Counted from the stretch's first letter, positions 52,645-62,643 are shown. The stretch: 64,000 nt of DNA from Brasilonema angustatum HA4187-MV1 (GCA_019359695.1 JAHHGV010000009.1:124001-188000), one strand, 5' to 3'. Notes: generated by a model from the sequence alone, not told the origin. Program-made: numbers and translations.

Positions 52645-53764
52645 TTATGCAGAAGCTTCTACCAACTGGTTCTCTTGCCGTAAATAGGCTTGGATAAACA
52701 TATCGATTTCACCGTTCATTACATCCGCGATCGCAGTTGTTTCCTCAGCAGTCCGCAAATCCTTCACCATCTGGTAAGGATGAAAAACGTAGTTACGGAT
52801 TTGGTTACCCCAGGAGGCTTCTACCATATCACCCCGGATTTCAGCGACTTCTTTGGCGTGTTGCTCTTGAGCGATAACCAGCAGTTTTCCCTTCAAGCGA
52901 GCGAGGGCTTTTTCTTTGTTTTGTAATTGGCTGCGTTCCTCCGTACAACGCACAGCTATACCAGTTGGAATGTGAACAATACGTACTGCGGTTTCTACTT
53001 TATTAACGTTTTGCCCACCTTTACCTCCAGAACGAGTTGTGGTTATTTCCAAATCTTTCTCTGGAATTTCTAGTTGTATATTATTATCTATCTCGGGCAT
53101 CACTTCCACGCCAGCAAAGCTTGTTTGCCGCTTACCGTTGGCGTTGAAGGGTGAAATCCGCACGAGACGATGTGTGCCTGTTTCGGAACGCAGGTAACCA
53201 TAGGCATAGCGCCCGGTAATTTCTACAGTTGCAGATTTGATCCCCGCCTCATCACCTTCGGAAAGTTCGCTTAAACTGACTTTATACCCATATTTTTCTC
53301 CCCAACGCGTGTACATTCGCAGCAACATATCTGCCCAGTCTTGAGCATCGGTACCACCTGCCCCGGCGTTGATTGTGAGTACTGCGCCCTTTTGATCATA
53401 AGGACCAGAAAGCAACTGGAGTAACTCCCATTGGTCTAATTCGCGCTTTAGCTTATCAACATTAGACTCAGCTTCTTGCAAAAGCCCTTCATCTGTGTCT
53501 AACTCCAACAGTTCTAAAACTGCTTTAGTGTCTTCCAAACTGGCTTGCCACTGGTGATATTGTTGTAAATGTGCTTTGAGATCGTTGAGTTCTTGCAGTG
53601 TTTTTTGTGCCTGCGTTTGGTCATTCCACAACTCTGGTTGAGCGGCTATTTGTTCTAAATCTTGAATTTTGGCAGAAAGTGCAGGTATGTCAAAGATAGT
53701 CCTGGGTTTTACCCAGGCGATCAGACAACGTTTCAATTTCGCGTTTGAGTTCTAAAACTTCCAT
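52645..53764 (-). CDS. prfB: Peptide chain release factor 2 with programmed +1 frameshift
   Basis: Translation starts at ATG 53764 and gives 24 residues ([18 protein letters not shown] and on) before the in-frame TGA at 53692-53690 in the context TATCTTTGAC. A +1 shift at CTT leads into the main frame ([14 protein letters not shown]), total about 366 residues. The GGQ motif for peptide release is seen in [16 protein letters not shown], and the stop-codon recognition SPF in RISPFNANG. This is the autoregulated RF2 arrangement: low RF2 favours the shift. The upstream Shine-Dalgarno stimulator is weak (AGGA). Confidence 0.96.
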
Positions 53765-54046
53765 ACTACCTAATTGATAATAAGCGCTTTGAATGTGCTA
53801 GTGCGTCCCGACGGTTGCTTTACACTATTGCTCTCTATTTTATTTGTTTTTACTTTAGCAAATATAGACCTGTGCGGCGTTTTTTCTGTAACAAGTTTTA
53901 CATTAAATTTACTGATTCTTGACAAGATTAAATCAGGGAACAGGGAACAGGGAAACTGATACCTGTTGAGAGTTGTACTGTAGGTTTTCTGCTTTAAGTT
54001 TTGTCGGGTGGGTAATATTTTGTCATACCCACCTGATGGAAAATCT

Positions 54047-54415
54047 TTAGCCGACGGTAACTTGATTGCTGTCAACTGCAGTCGCACCATTAACTGAACG
54101 CGCTACAGAAACCATCTTGTTGAGAATGTCTTGGCTGGGAACTTTGCCTTTGAGGACTACAGTGCCACCTGTTTGAGCTACCCAGAGAGTTTCTATATCA
54201 TCTAATTGTTGGTCTTGGTCAAATGCAAGTGCCACGCGCTTTGCCAAACCACTCTGGTCATATTCTCCATTCAATCCTACACGCTCTGGGGCGATTTGTT
54301 GAGTTGCAGCTGCAGGAGCAGCAGTTTGCTGAGCTTGTTCTACTGGTTGTGGTTCTGGATTAACTTGTGCTTCTTGAGGTTTCTCCATTCCAAAAAGTCT
54401 TTTTAACCAGCCCAT
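54047..54415 (-). CDS. BON domain protein
   Basis: ATG 54415 is used because AGGAGG lies 10 bases upstream; the frame extends 22 codons further. The 122-residue protein has a hydrophobic start (MGWLKRLFG), a Pro/Gln/Ala-rich linker (QPVEQAQQTAAPAAATQQIA) and a BON domain (about 50-120) with LDDIETLWVAQTGGTVVLKG. BON domains bind membranes or other macromolecules and occur in osmotic-stress proteins. No cleavable signal peptide is seen. Confidence 0.85.
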   Translation of the reverse strand: MGWLKRLFGMEKPQEAQVNPEPQPVEQAQQTAAPAAATQQIAPERVGLNGEYDQSGLAKRVALAFDQDQQLDDIETLWVAQTGGTVVLKGKVPSQDILNKMVSVARSVNGATAVDSNQVTVG

Positions 54416-54695
54416 AATACTATTGCCTCCTATCAGGGTTTCATTACATTTGAGTATAGAAGGCTGGATAAATGGTGACATCTGCCTGGAAAAATATATG
54501 CTGTATTATTAATTACTGCTTTGGGGGTAAATTTCTAATGTCTCTGTCGCAGGGAGGGTTTTGAGGAGAGTTTAAGGAACCGCAGAGGCGCAGAGAAGAG
54601 GAGGGGAGAGGTAATAGCGTGCACTTCTCACCACCGCACTTCTAAAGCACAGTTTAGAATAAGTGACAAGTGTTTAGTGATACTAATTATTAAAA

Positions 54696-54878
54696 ATGAT
54701 AAATATTGATCCCGTAATTAGTGCGATGAAACCTTTTGTCGGTTCTGTTGGAAAGCAAGTTATCAAAAACGCTCAGCATAATGAAGCTGTGATCCAAGTT
54801 TGAAAAAGTTTGAAACTTGATCCAACACAACCCCCTAAAGATGTTGATGGTGTTTATGCTTATACCAATTCTTTATGA
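54696..54878 (+). pseudogene. N-terminal remnant of a STAND/NACHT-type protein
   Basis: The frame reads MINIDPVISAMKPFVGSVGK, hits TGA after 35 codons, and goes on with LKLDPTQPPKDVDGVYAYT. I know this combination from the helical N-terminus of large cyanobacterial NACHT or similar proteins. The rest of the gene is absent and the sequence ends in a palindrome (54863-54903). The assignment is from memory of the motif and is tentative. Confidence 0.5.
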
Positions 54879-54903
54879 AGCTGCGCTACATAAAGAATTG
54901 GTA
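54863..54903. repeat. 41-bp palindrome at the truncation point
   Basis: Arms TACCAATTCTTTATG and CATAAAGAATTGGTA are perfect inverted repeats with an 11-base loop (AAGCTGCGCTA). It is probably a small mobile hairpin repeat that ended the remnant gene. Confidence 0.9.
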
Positions 54904-54985
54904 TTAGTTCTGTTGAATACAATAAATTTTATTTTTGAATTTTGAATGTTAGCGTAGCGTGCCGCAGGCAGCGAATTTTGAATTC

Positions 54986-55564
54986 TTAAGACTCTCCGTC
55001 AACTTTTGAAACACGACGTTTACGGAATATTCTTGTCATATTTATTCCTGTCACCAACATTGCTAGTAAACCCAAACCAAGTAAAAGTACATAAAAAGGT
55101 CTAAAAAATGATCCTAAATATGATCCTTGGTGAATCCTTAAAAAAAGAGCAGCTTGTTCACCAGACATTCCGAACCAATTTTTTCCAACTCGAAAAAGAA
55201 TACCTGTTACTGCTGTTACAGCTAGAGGTAGAAATATAATTGGGGCAATAATGCGATGAATGACGCGAAAATCAGGTTTGGAATTATTTGATTTAGACGA
55301 AATTCTTCTGAATTTCATCATATTTAAACCAGTGACTATCATCCCCAACAGTCCCAAACCAACTAAAAGCACATAAACAGGTATTAGTGGTTTACCAAGG
55401 TATTCACCTTGGTGAATCACCATCATGAACTCTGCTATATTGCTTGGCATCCCAAACCAACTTCTTCCCAAACGATAGATCATTCCTGTTAAAGCACTAG
55501 CAAGTAAGGGTAAAAAAATAATTGGAGCAACTTTGTGGTGAATTTTCCGAAAGTTTATTTGCAT
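54986..55564 (-). CDS. PepSY-associated membrane protein with internal duplication
   Basis: The 192-residue protein consists of two homologous halves: each has HxxAPIIFLPL, GMIYRLGRSWFGM or GILFRVGKNWFGM, and a membrane segment (VLLVGLGLLGMIVTGLNM or VLLLGLGLLAMLVTGINM). Four membrane helices are expected. The pattern matches the membrane helices of PepSY-associated iron uptake or reductase proteins, but the PepSY domain itself is not visible. The conserved His residues might bind heme. The neighbour is a PiuC-type hydroxylase, which suggests a link to iron transport. Confidence 0.78.
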   Translation of the reverse strand: MQINFRKIHHKVAPIIFLPLLASALTGMIYRLGRSWFGMPSNIAEFMMVIHQGEYLGKPLIPVYVLLVGLGLLGMIVTGLNMMKFRRISSKSNNSKPDFRVIHRIIAPIIFLPLAVTAVTGILFRVGKNWFGMSGEQAALFLRIHQGSYLGSFFRPFYVLLLGLGLLAMLVTGINMTRIFRKRRVSKVDGES

Positions 55565-55658
55565 ATATTTATGGTGAATATATCAATTATAAATCGATCA
55601 GTAGCTTAAATCGTTGAACAGCCAACAGTGAACAGTAAACACTAACAACTGATAACTG

Positions 55659-56327
55659 TTAAATCTCAGCCCATTTCCGCAACAAATTTGCATGAGTTTT
55701 ACAAATCAAGTCAAATTCTGGTGTTATTCCATGCTTCTGAAAAAGGGCTTGGCGTGCAGTTTCTAAATCGAACAAAATTTCCCTCTCTCCGGTATCGCGA
55801 ATAATACTTTGTACCCAACTAATAGCGGCAAATCTCGTACCTTCAGTTACAGTTGTCACTTGATGCAGCGTTGAAGATGGATAAACAATCATCGAACCTG
55901 CTTCTAGTTTGAAAACTTGTTCACCCAAAGAAGTATCAATCATTAATTCTCCACCAACATAACTGCTAGGAGAACTGAGAAATAGAGTTAATGAGACATC
56001 AGAACGAGTCAAAACTTCATTTCCCATCAGGGCATTATCGGTATGATAACCGTAGTACATTCCCGGTTCATAGCAACTAAATATAATAGGTCGAATAATT
56101 TTTGGTCTGACGGCTGCTTGAAACAAGCGATTGCGTTGCAGTGCCTGCATGACAATGCTTGTCATTTCTTCTGTGAGTGCATTTTGTGGTAATTGTAGAT
56201 TATTTTTCACTTCTTTTGCGTACCATCCTGCTGTTTCTTTGCCGTCTCTCAATTCCGAATTTGTCAATTTTGAATGAATTAATTCTAACTCCTCAGAGTT
56301 AAGAATATTATCAATACAAATAATCAT
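55659..56327 (-). CDS. PKHD-type Fe(II)/2-oxoglutarate dioxygenase, PiuC family
   Basis: The start is ATG 56327 (MIICIDNIL); the frame has 12 more codons upstream. The 222-residue protein has the iron-binding HxD (YHTDN), the distal His (STLHQVTTV) and the 2-oxoglutarate Arg (GTRFAAISWVQS). PiuC proteins are often encoded next to iron-siderophore receptors; here a PepSY-type membrane gene follows downstream. The reaction is hydroxylation of an unknown substrate. Confidence 0.92.
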   Translation of the reverse strand: MIICIDNILNSEELELIHSKLTNSELRDGKETAGWYAKEVKNNLQLPQNALTEEMTSIVMQALQRNRLFQAAVRPKIIRPIIFSCYEPGMYYGYHTDNALMGNEVLTRSDVSLTLFLSSPSSYVGGELMIDTSLGEQVFKLEAGSMIVYPSSTLHQVTTVTEGTRFAAISWVQSIIRDTGEREILFDLETARQALFQKHGITPEFDLICKTHANLLRKWAEI

Positions 56328-56516
56328 GATAAGAAGTTTTTTTTCTTTATTTCCAACTCTCAAAAGAGATTTCTTTATTAACCGGTCAAAACTGTCATTT
56401 TTTGCATAAAAAAGGGATAAAGTGAGAGCACTTTATACCTGTGAAATCAAAAAAGTATAAATTTTATAGTATTTATACTTTCAGGAGTTAACTTTCTTCA
56501 TCAAAACTTAAAATAA

Positions 56517-56726
56517 TTACTTGCCTTCACCACCTTCACCACGTTCACCAGCTTCACCAGCGTCATTTGATTTTGTAGGTGCTTTAGTTTGTTGGGTTTT
56601 GGGGGTATTTCCCTTTCCTTCGCCACCTTCACTACCTTCCCCAGCATCATTTGCTGGGCTACAGGCGGTAGTAGTTGCTGCTAGACCTAGGGCAAGAAAT
56701 AATGCAATTGCTTTTTTAGAACCCAT
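56517..56726 (-). CDS. Small Gly/Glu-rich secreted (lipo)protein
   Basis: The 69-residue product has a signal peptide (KKAIALFLALGLAATTTAC) ending at a Cys, a weak lipobox (TTAC). The mature part is low-complexity with two related blocks, NDAGEGSEGGEGKG and NDAGEAGERGEGGEGK, joined by a TQQTKAPTK linker. It lies upstream of the PiuC-type gene in the same direction, separated by 190 bp (its stop at 56517 precedes the 56327 start). The function is unknown; the acidic tail could bind metal ions (speculation). Confidence 0.65.
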   Translation of the reverse strand: MGSKKAIALFLALGLAATTTACSPANDAGEGSEGGEGKGNTPKTQQTKAPTKSNDAGEAGERGEGGEGK

Positions 56727-57075
56727 AATAGACTCCCTAGTGGCTTGTGAATAATTGCATATTGTTAATTGTACAGAATCAGGCTGTCACAAACGATAAA
56801 CAAGCACGTAATTTTTGCTATAGAGAAAATACTCTATGAACACCCCACCTCTAAAACGCACAAAAAGAGAAACCCGTTACAGTCTGTATCATTTAAGTTT
56901 CCGTACCTGGTTGAGTTAGCAACTAAGTATTTTGTAGGCAGTTCATAGCCCTCAATCAACATAATACTATGAAGGCGAGAGTCGTCAATGCTGCACCTGC
57001 AATTTTGTGTTTTCAACAAAATATTAAACAGGCTACAGAAACTATTAAATTCCATGATAGATTTTTACGTCTACC
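56727..57075. other. Intergenic region, 349 bp
   Basis: Spacer between divergent genes, AT-rich. It should carry the promoters for the lipoprotein and ssuA directions. No specific site is recognised. Confidence 0.4.
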
Positions 57076-58200
57076 ATGCGAAAATCTCAATATAACCAGG
57101 GTTGTTGTGGAGCTATGAATCTTTTAATTCTCTTAAAGATGTTTTCAAGCATCAGAAGTTTTTTTCGTGAGTTGATCAAGGTACTGAAGCCAGATTCCGC
57201 TAAATTTTTTGCAGTGCTATTTACTTTTGGTTTGTGCCTAAGTTTGAGCTTTTCTGCTTTTAGTCCGAGTTACGCAAAAAGTTCTACTCAAAATTCTGGT
57301 GCGAATCTTGCAGCTAATACCTCGATCGCTGCTGTTAACGTTGTGCGGATGGGTTATCAAAAATCTGCAGTTCTGGCTTTGGTGAAGCAACAAGGCACTT
57401 TAGAAAAACAATTGTCCCCTTCTGGGGTTAGTGTCAAGTGGCTAGAATTTCCCTCTGGTCCTCCGATGATGGAAGCCTTGAATGCAAACAGTATCGACTT
57501 CGCGGCTGTAGGCGAGGGACCACCAGTATTTGCTCAATCAGCTGGTGTTCCACTGGTGTATGTTGGTAACTCTTCAGCAAGTCCAGAAGGTTTGGCAATT
57601 CTAGTTCGCAACAATTCGCCAATTAAGACTTTAGCTGATCTCAAAGGTAAAAAAGTTGCCGTTGCTAAAGGTTCAAGTGCTCATTTTTTGTTGGTGCAAG
57701 CGTTGTCATCTACAGGATTACAGTACAGTGACATTCAGCCGACTTATCTTTCTCCAGCAGATGCTCGTGCTGTCTTTGAACAAGGCAAGATTGATGCTTG
57801 GGGAATATGGGATCCATTTTTAGCAGCAGCTCAAAAGAGTGGGGGAGCGCGGATATTAAGAGATGCTAAGGGTTTGGCGTCATGGAGGGAATTTTATGTG
57901 ACGTCGCGAAGCTTTGCGGACGCAAACCCACAGCTTGTTAAGCAAATTCTTGAATCAGTTGACAAGGTAGGGAAGTGGGCAAAGAAAAATCACCGCCAAG
58001 TTGCTGAAGTATTATCACCGCAAATGGGCATTGATGTTGCTTCGTTAGAGTTAGCAGAAACTCGCCGCAAACGCTACGATGTACTACCCTTTAGCAATGA
58101 AGTGGTTGCAGAGCAACAAAAAGTTGCTGATACTTTCTTACGTCAGAAATTAATACCCAAACAAATCAAAGTAGCAGATGCTGTTTGGAAACCTAAATAG
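57076..58200 (+). CDS. ssuA: Aliphatic sulfonate ABC transporter, substrate-binding protein
   Basis: The 374-residue frame has several possible starts; the hydrophobic signal segment (FFAVLFTFGLCLSLSFSAF) ends near SYAKSS at about residue 67, so a start at residue 14 (MNLLIL) or 22 (MFSSIR) is likely. The mature part is an SsuA-type periplasmic binding protein: VRMGYQKSAVLALVKQQG, WLEFPSGPPMMEAL, VAVAKGSSAHFLLVQAL and IDAWGIWDPFLAAAQ. It should deliver alkanesulfonates to SsuBC. It is the first gene of the ssu locus and is separated by 510 bp from ssuD. Confidence 0.93.
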   Translation: MRKSQYNQGCCGAMNLLILLKMFSSIRSFFRELIKVLKPDSAKFFAVLFTFGLCLSLSFSAFSPSYAKSSTQNSGANLAANTSIAAVNVVRMGYQKSAVLALVKQQGTLEKQLSPSGVSVKWLEFPSGPPMMEALNANSIDFAAVGEGPPVFAQSAGVPLVYVGNSSASPEGLAILVRNNSPIKTLADLKGKKVAVAKGSSAHFLLVQALSSTGLQYSDIQPTYLSPADARAVFEQGKIDAWGIWDPFLAAAQKSGGARILRDAKGLASWREFYVTSRSFADANPQLVKQILESVDKVGKWAKKNHRQVAEVLSPQMGIDVASLELAETRRKRYDVLPFSNEVVAEQQKVADTFLRQKLIPKQIKVADAVWKPK

Positions 58201-58711
58201 TGATATAGGAATCCGGTTTGATTTGGTGAATTGACTCGTGGAGGTAGGGAACGCTTAACGCTTAACGCTTAACAGAAAGTGTACCTAGCTTCGTCAAAAA
58301 TCAAATACGAGTCCTATACCAAGTCGCTCAATGACTTCACCCCAGTCGCTATGCTCAAATTCACGCATTAGCACAGTGATAAAAATAATTTTTACGCATG
58401 AGGTGTGGGGTGAAGTGATGCGTATGAATGCAACTCACTTATCAAATAAAACTGCTATGGGGTGGTATTCAGAATAGATGCAAATGTTTGATTTTTTTAG
58501 CAGTTCAAACAGATATAGCAATTTTAAAATCATAAGGCCTAGGGGCACGCACTCGCGTTCGTGAAATATTCGATTGAGGCTGTAAAAAGTCTAGTGTCCT
58601 TAGTTAAAAGTAGTATAAAAAGATAAATAACTAAGGACGTTCATAATCAGGAATTTTACAACTCAAACAAGACTGCCATAAAGACGTAATTAGTAATGAG
58701 CACAGAGGGAC
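58201..58711. other. Intergenic region, 511 bp, with dispersed repeat copy 2
   Basis: The first 72 bp are copy 2 of the repeat at 4773-4848. The rest is AT-rich and holds TTCGTGAAATATTCGATT-type sequence near 58558 but no gene. It breaks the ssu cluster, so ssuD may have its own promoter here. Confidence 0.5.
58203..58272 (+). repeat. Dispersed repeat with heptamer array, copy 2
   Basis: Inverse of the sequence at 4773-4848: ATAGGAATCC, TTTGATTTGGTGAATTGAC, then three CGCTTAA heptamers (58252-58272). Confidence 0.8.
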
Positions 58712-59845
58712 ATGGAATTACTTTGGTTTATTCCAACACATGGAGATGGTCGTTATTTAGCAACAGCAGTTGGTGGTCGTGAATGCAACTTTTATTACTT
58801 TCAACAAATTGCTCAAGCTGTAGATAATTTGGGCTTTACTGGGGCTTTGCTACCCACTGGACGCTCTTGTGAAGATGCTTGGGTATTGGCTTCGTCTCTG
58901 ATTGCTGTGACTCGTCAAATGCGTTTTATGATTGCAATCCGTCCAGGGTTAATGTCTCCTGGATTGTCAGCACGAATGGCAGCGACATTTGACCGCGTAT
59001 CTAACGGACGCTTGCAAATTCACGTTGTAACTGGTGGTGATCCCGTAGAATTGGCAGGGGATGGCGTGCATCTTTCTCATGATGAGCGTTATGAATTAAC
59101 CGACGAATTTTTGAGAGTGTGGAAAGACATTTCAAGTGGTTTAGAAATTAACTTTAGTGGGAAGTATTTCCAAATAAAAGGTGGTAAAATATTATTTACT
59201 TCTGTACAAAAACCTCATCCACCCTTATGGTTTGGAGGTTCGTCATTTGTTGCACAACAGATTGCGGCTAAGCATGTTGATGTTTATCTGACTTGGGGAG
59301 AACCACCGCAACAAGTGGCAGAAAAGATTGCATCTGTGCGTCAATTAGCAGCAGAACAGGGCAGAACTCTACGCTTTGGTATTCGGCTACATGTCATTGT
59401 GCGGGATACTGAAAGTCAAGCTTGGGACGCAGCAAATGATCTGATTAAATATGTGAGTGATGAGGCGATCGCCAATGCACAAAAAATCTTTGCCAGAATG
59501 GATTCTGAAGGACAGCGCCGGATGACGCAGTTGCACAATGGCGATCGCAAAGCACTAGAAATTAGTCCAAACTTATGGACAGGAGTTGGGTTAGTGCGGG
59601 GTGGTGCAGGTACCGCTTTGGTAGGAGATGCCGACACAGTCATTGCCAGAATGGAGGAGTATGCAAAACTGGGAATTGATATCTTTATTCTTTCTGGTTA
59701 TCCTCACTTAGAAGAAGCCTATCGAGTTGCTGAATTACTATTTCCTCGCCTACCGCTGCAAAAACCGTCTAACATAAATCAAACACAAATGTTCAGTCCT
59801 GTTGGCGAACTTATCGGCTTTGAAAACTTTCCAAAACAGCAATAA
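58712..59845 (+). CDS. ssuD: FMNH2-dependent alkanesulfonate monooxygenase
   Basis: The 377-residue protein is a luciferase-like SsuD: it begins [16 protein letters not shown], and contains [29 protein letters not shown] and [21 protein letters not shown]. It uses reduced flavin and oxygen to release sulfite from alkanesulfonates. The start ATG has an AGAGGGA ribosome site. Length and motifs are standard. It is followed at 24 bp by the permease gene. Confidence 0.96.
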   Translation: MELLWFIPTHGDGRYLATAVGGRECNFYYFQQIAQAVDNLGFTGALLPTGRSCEDAWVLASSLIAVTRQMRFMIAIRPGLMSPGLSARMAATFDRVSNGRLQIHVVTGGDPVELAGDGVHLSHDERYELTDEFLRVWKDISSGLEINFSGKYFQIKGGKILFTSVQKPHPPLWFGGSSFVAQQIAAKHVDVYLTWGEPPQQVAEKIASVRQLAAEQGRTLRFGIRLHVIVRDTESQAWDAANDLIKYVSDEAIANAQKIFARMDSEGQRRMTQLHNGDRKALEISPNLWTGVGLVRGGAGTALVGDADTVIARMEEYAKLGIDIFILSGYPHLEEAYRVAELLFPRLPLQKPSNINQTQMFSPVGELIGFENFPKQQ

Positions 59846-59869
59846 CAGATAGTCCAAGGGACCTGGATA

Positions 59870-60652
59870 ATGAAAAGAAAATTTCTCAAGCCATACTTCG
59901 ATAGATTAGCTCCTTGGTGCGTCCCTCTTCTGTTAGTTGTCCTTTGGCAGTTACTTGTGCAATTTGGTTTTGTTTCTGAAAGAGTATTACCCGCTCCCAC
60001 AAATGTTTTGCTGGCAGGAATTCGTCTTGCTAAATCGGGAGAACTTTTTTTTCACCTTGGTATTAGCGCACAACGGGCAGTTCTTGGCTTTTTAATTGGT
60101 GGTAGCATTGCTTTTGTTTTGGGATTATTAAATGGCATCCTTCCCATCGCAGAAAAGTTGTTAGATACACCGATTCAAATGTTGCGTAATATTCCACATT
60201 TAGCCATGATTCCCTTGGTTATCTTATGGTTTGGAGTTGGAGAAGAAGGGAGGATTTTTTTGGTTGCGATCGGTGTATCGTTTCCCATTTATATAAATAC
60301 GTTTCATGGTGTCCGAACCGTTGATCCAAACTTGATTGAGATGGGAAAAGTATACGGACTCAAGCCTTGGTCTTTGTTTTGGGAAATCATTTTTCCTGGC
60401 GCATTGCCCTCAATTTTGATTGGCGTACGTTACGCTTTGGGAGTTATGTGGTTGACTCTGATTGTTGCTGAGACAATTTCCTATGACTCTGGTATCGGTT
60501 ATATGGCAATGAATGCTCGTGAATTTATGCAAACGGATGTGGTCGTCTTGAGCATTCTACTCTATGCATTGTTAGGAAAGTTAGCAGATGTATTTGCAAA
60601 ATTTTTAGAAAAGAAATTGCTTTCTTGGCATCCTAGTTACCAAAATCTGTAA
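59870..60652 (+). CDS. ssuC: Sulfonate ABC transporter permease
   Basis: The 260-residue protein has about six membrane helices and the binding-protein-dependent permease EAA-like loop (GKVYGLKPWSLFWEIIFPGA, about 160-180). It is the membrane channel of the SsuABC importer. It is cotranscribed with ssuD and ssuB, with short spacers of 24 bp on either side. Confidence 0.94.
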   Translation: MKRKFLKPYFDRLAPWCVPLLLVVLWQLLVQFGFVSERVLPAPTNVLLAGIRLAKSGELFFHLGISAQRAVLGFLIGGSIAFVLGLLNGILPIAEKLLDTPIQMLRNIPHLAMIPLVILWFGVGEEGRIFLVAIGVSFPIYINTFHGVRTVDPNLIEMGKVYGLKPWSLFWEIIFPGALPSILIGVRYALGVMWLTLIVAETISYDSGIGYMAMNAREFMQTDVVVLSILLYALLGKLADVFAKFLEKKLLSWHPSYQNL

Positions 60653-60676
60653 CCCAAAGTTGATAGGAGTTTTTTT

Positions 60677-61480
60677 ATGATTAAACCCAAGCGCGTAGGA
60701 GTCGATTTAAAAGTAATCGGTCTGAGTAAAACCTTTGGGAATATTCGTGTATTGCAAAACTTGGATTTAGAAATAGCTAAAGGCGAATTTGTAGCTATTG
60801 TCGGGCGTAGTGGCTGTGGAAAAACTACCCTATTAAAGCTATTAGCAGGATTAGAACCCGCGAGTGACGGCAGTATACTACTTGATGGCAAGCAATTGCG
60901 TAAGCTCAATCCAGAAACACGAGTGATGTTTCAGGATGCTCGTCTTTTGATGTGGAAACGAGTGATAGAAAATGTGGGGTTGGGATTAAAGGAACACTGG
61001 CGACAAAAGGCACATTGGGCGTTAGAACAAGTCGGACTTGCCGAACGTGCTTTTGAATGGCCAAGTGTGCTTTCGGGAGGACAACGCCAACGGGTAGCAC
61101 TGGCAAGAGCATTAGTGAGTGAACCACGTTTACTCTTACTAGATGAGCCTTTGGGAGCGTTAGATGCCCTAACTCGGATTGAGATGCAGCGTCTAATAGA
61201 ATACATTTGGCAACAACAGCAGTTTACTGCATTATTAATTACTCATGACGTAGAAGAGGCAGTGACTTTAGCTGATAGAATTATTCTCATAGAACGAGGT
61301 GAAGTGGCTATGAATTTATCTGTGCCCCTGGCTCGTCCTCGTCAACGAAGTGATGCTATATTTGCAACATTAGTCGAAAAAATCTTGGAGCGGGTGTTGA
61401 ATACAAAACCCAGTTGCCAAAAATCGACAAAAGGGGAATCTACCATAGCACCAATTGCTACCTACAACATACTCCCCTAA
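60677..61480 (+). CDS. ssuB: Sulfonate ABC transporter ATP-binding protein
   Basis: The 267-residue protein has Walker [11 protein letters not shown]-loop VMFQDARLL, signature [15 protein letters not shown] and Walker [14 protein letters not shown]. It powers the importer. Its C-terminus ends about 8 bp before the next gene's likely start. Confidence 0.94.
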   Translation: MIKPKRVGVDLKVIGLSKTFGNIRVLQNLDLEIAKGEFVAIVGRSGCGKTTLLKLLAGLEPASDGSILLDGKQLRKLNPETRVMFQDARLLMWKRVIENVGLGLKEHWRQKAHWALEQVGLAERAFEWPSVLSGGQRQRVALARALVSEPRLLLLDEPLGALDALTRIEMQRLIEYIWQQQQFTALLITHDVEEAVTLADRIILIERGEVAMNLSVPLARPRQRSDAIFATLVEKILERVLNTKPSCQKSTKGESTIAPIATYNILP

Positions 61481-61488
61481 GAAATTGG

Positions 61489-62643
61489 ATGAATACTGAC
61501 GAATCGAATACCAAGGGAAACATCATCTGTGGTCGGTGTGCTTATGATGCAAATCCTCGTGGAGCTACACATTGTAAAAAGTGTGGCATGCCCCTTGTTA
61601 TTGCTTCTGTACCTAACAGCGATCCAAGTCCTGGCTCTGACTCTACACTGCTCGTAGGTGGGATTAGTCTAGTAGCCACAGTGTTGTTTTTTGCTACCGG
61701 AGGTTATTTTTTCTGGCAGCAAGTCCGAGTCGCATCAACCCCAAGTAATCTCAACAATTCCGCCGATAACATTTCCTCGGATATCCGACTCTACAATTCT
61801 ATGAAGGAAGTCCCGAAGGTGCCGGAAGGAACATTCAATTACGGTGGTGCTGTTGTCTTCGCACCTCTGAGGAAGGATGCACATAAAGTTATCAACCAAG
61901 TTTACCCAAAGTTTAGGCTGCGGTTTACCGAACCTAAGTACAACAACCCTGGTCAAAATACTGGGATCACTATGTTGCTTGATGGCGAACTTAGCTTTGC
62001 CCAATCTTCTAAGCCATTAGAGGATACTCATTACAGCAAGGCAAAGCAACGGAATTTTTCTCTACAGCAGGTGGCAATAGGTATCGACGGCTTCCTGTTG
62101 TTTACCCATCCAGATGTTTCTATCCCTGGACTTGCAGTTGAACAAGTTAAAGATATTTTTAAAGGAAAAATTACCAATTGGAAGCAGGTGGGAGGACCGG
62201 ACTTAGCAATCACAGCTTTTGCTTTCAACCCGAAGTTTGGTTCCTCACTCAGCATTCTTCTTGGTCCGGAATTGGATCAACTCAGCCCTAAAGTACAGTT
62301 TATGCGCGATTACACTGATGGTGTTCGTAAAGTTTCCTCAATTCCAGGTGCGATCGGCATTGGCTCTACTGGAGCAATTCTCGGTCAACAGTCAATCCGC
62401 CCTCTTGCTGTCGCTCATGGCAACTCTAAGAATTACGTGCGACCCTTTACAGATGATGGCAAGCAGGTGAACGCTGCGGCTTTACGGGATGGCACATACC
62501 CCCTGACTAGGCGTCTGTTCATAGTCATTCGCCGAGACGGTACTATCGATGAGGCTGCTGGAGTGGCATATACTAATTTGTTACTATCTCAAGAAGGGCA
62601 GCAGTTTATTGAGAAGGCTGGTTTCGTTCCTATTCGTAATTAG
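61489..62643 (+). CDS. Zinc-ribbon, membrane helix, PstS-like substrate-binding protein
   Basis: ATG 61489 is chosen because the alternative frame starts inside ssuB. The 384-residue protein has a cytoplasmic zinc ribbon (C14-x2-C17 and C29-x2-C32), a membrane helix at about 53-75 (VGGISLVATVLFFATGGYFF) and a PstS-like PBP domain (about 115-380) with ITMLLDGELSFAQSSKPL and AFNPKFGSS. The PBP half resembles phosphate-binding proteins, but it is attached to the membrane and joined to a zinc ribbon, so it could be a sensor instead of a transport receptor. The end of the gene is duplicated (62588-62717). Confidence 0.82.
   Translation: MNTDESNTKGNIICGRCAYDANPRGATHCKKCGMPLVIASVPNSDPSPGSDSTLLVGGISLVATVLFFATGGYFFWQQVRVASTPSNLNNSADNISSDIRLYNSMKEVPKVPEGTFNYGGAVVFAPLRKDAHKVINQVYPKFRLRFTEPKYNNPGQNTGITMLLDGELSFAQSSKPLEDTHYSKAKQRNFSLQQVAIGIDGFLLFTHPDVSIPGLAVEQVKDIFKGKITNWKQVGGPDLAITAFAFNPKFGSSLSILLGPELDQLSPKVQFMRDYTDGVRKVSSIPGAIGIGSTGAILGQQSIRPLAVAHGNSKNYVRPFTDDGKQVNAAALRDGTYPLTRRLFIVIRRDGTIDEAAGVAYTNLLLSQEGQQFIEKAGFVPIRN

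Larger units (their letters stand above)
54482..54985. other. Intergenic region, 504 bp, with a gene remnant and hairpin
   Basis: Apart from the remnant at 54696-54878 and the palindrome at 54863-54903, this spacer has a GC-poor run and AGGAGAGG-type purine runs near 54590-54612. No other gene is supported. Confidence 0.45.

Noticed and set aside
56834-57055. Minus-strand 73-residue frame
   Set aside because: No ribosome site or recognisable motif; overlaps the ssuA promoter region.
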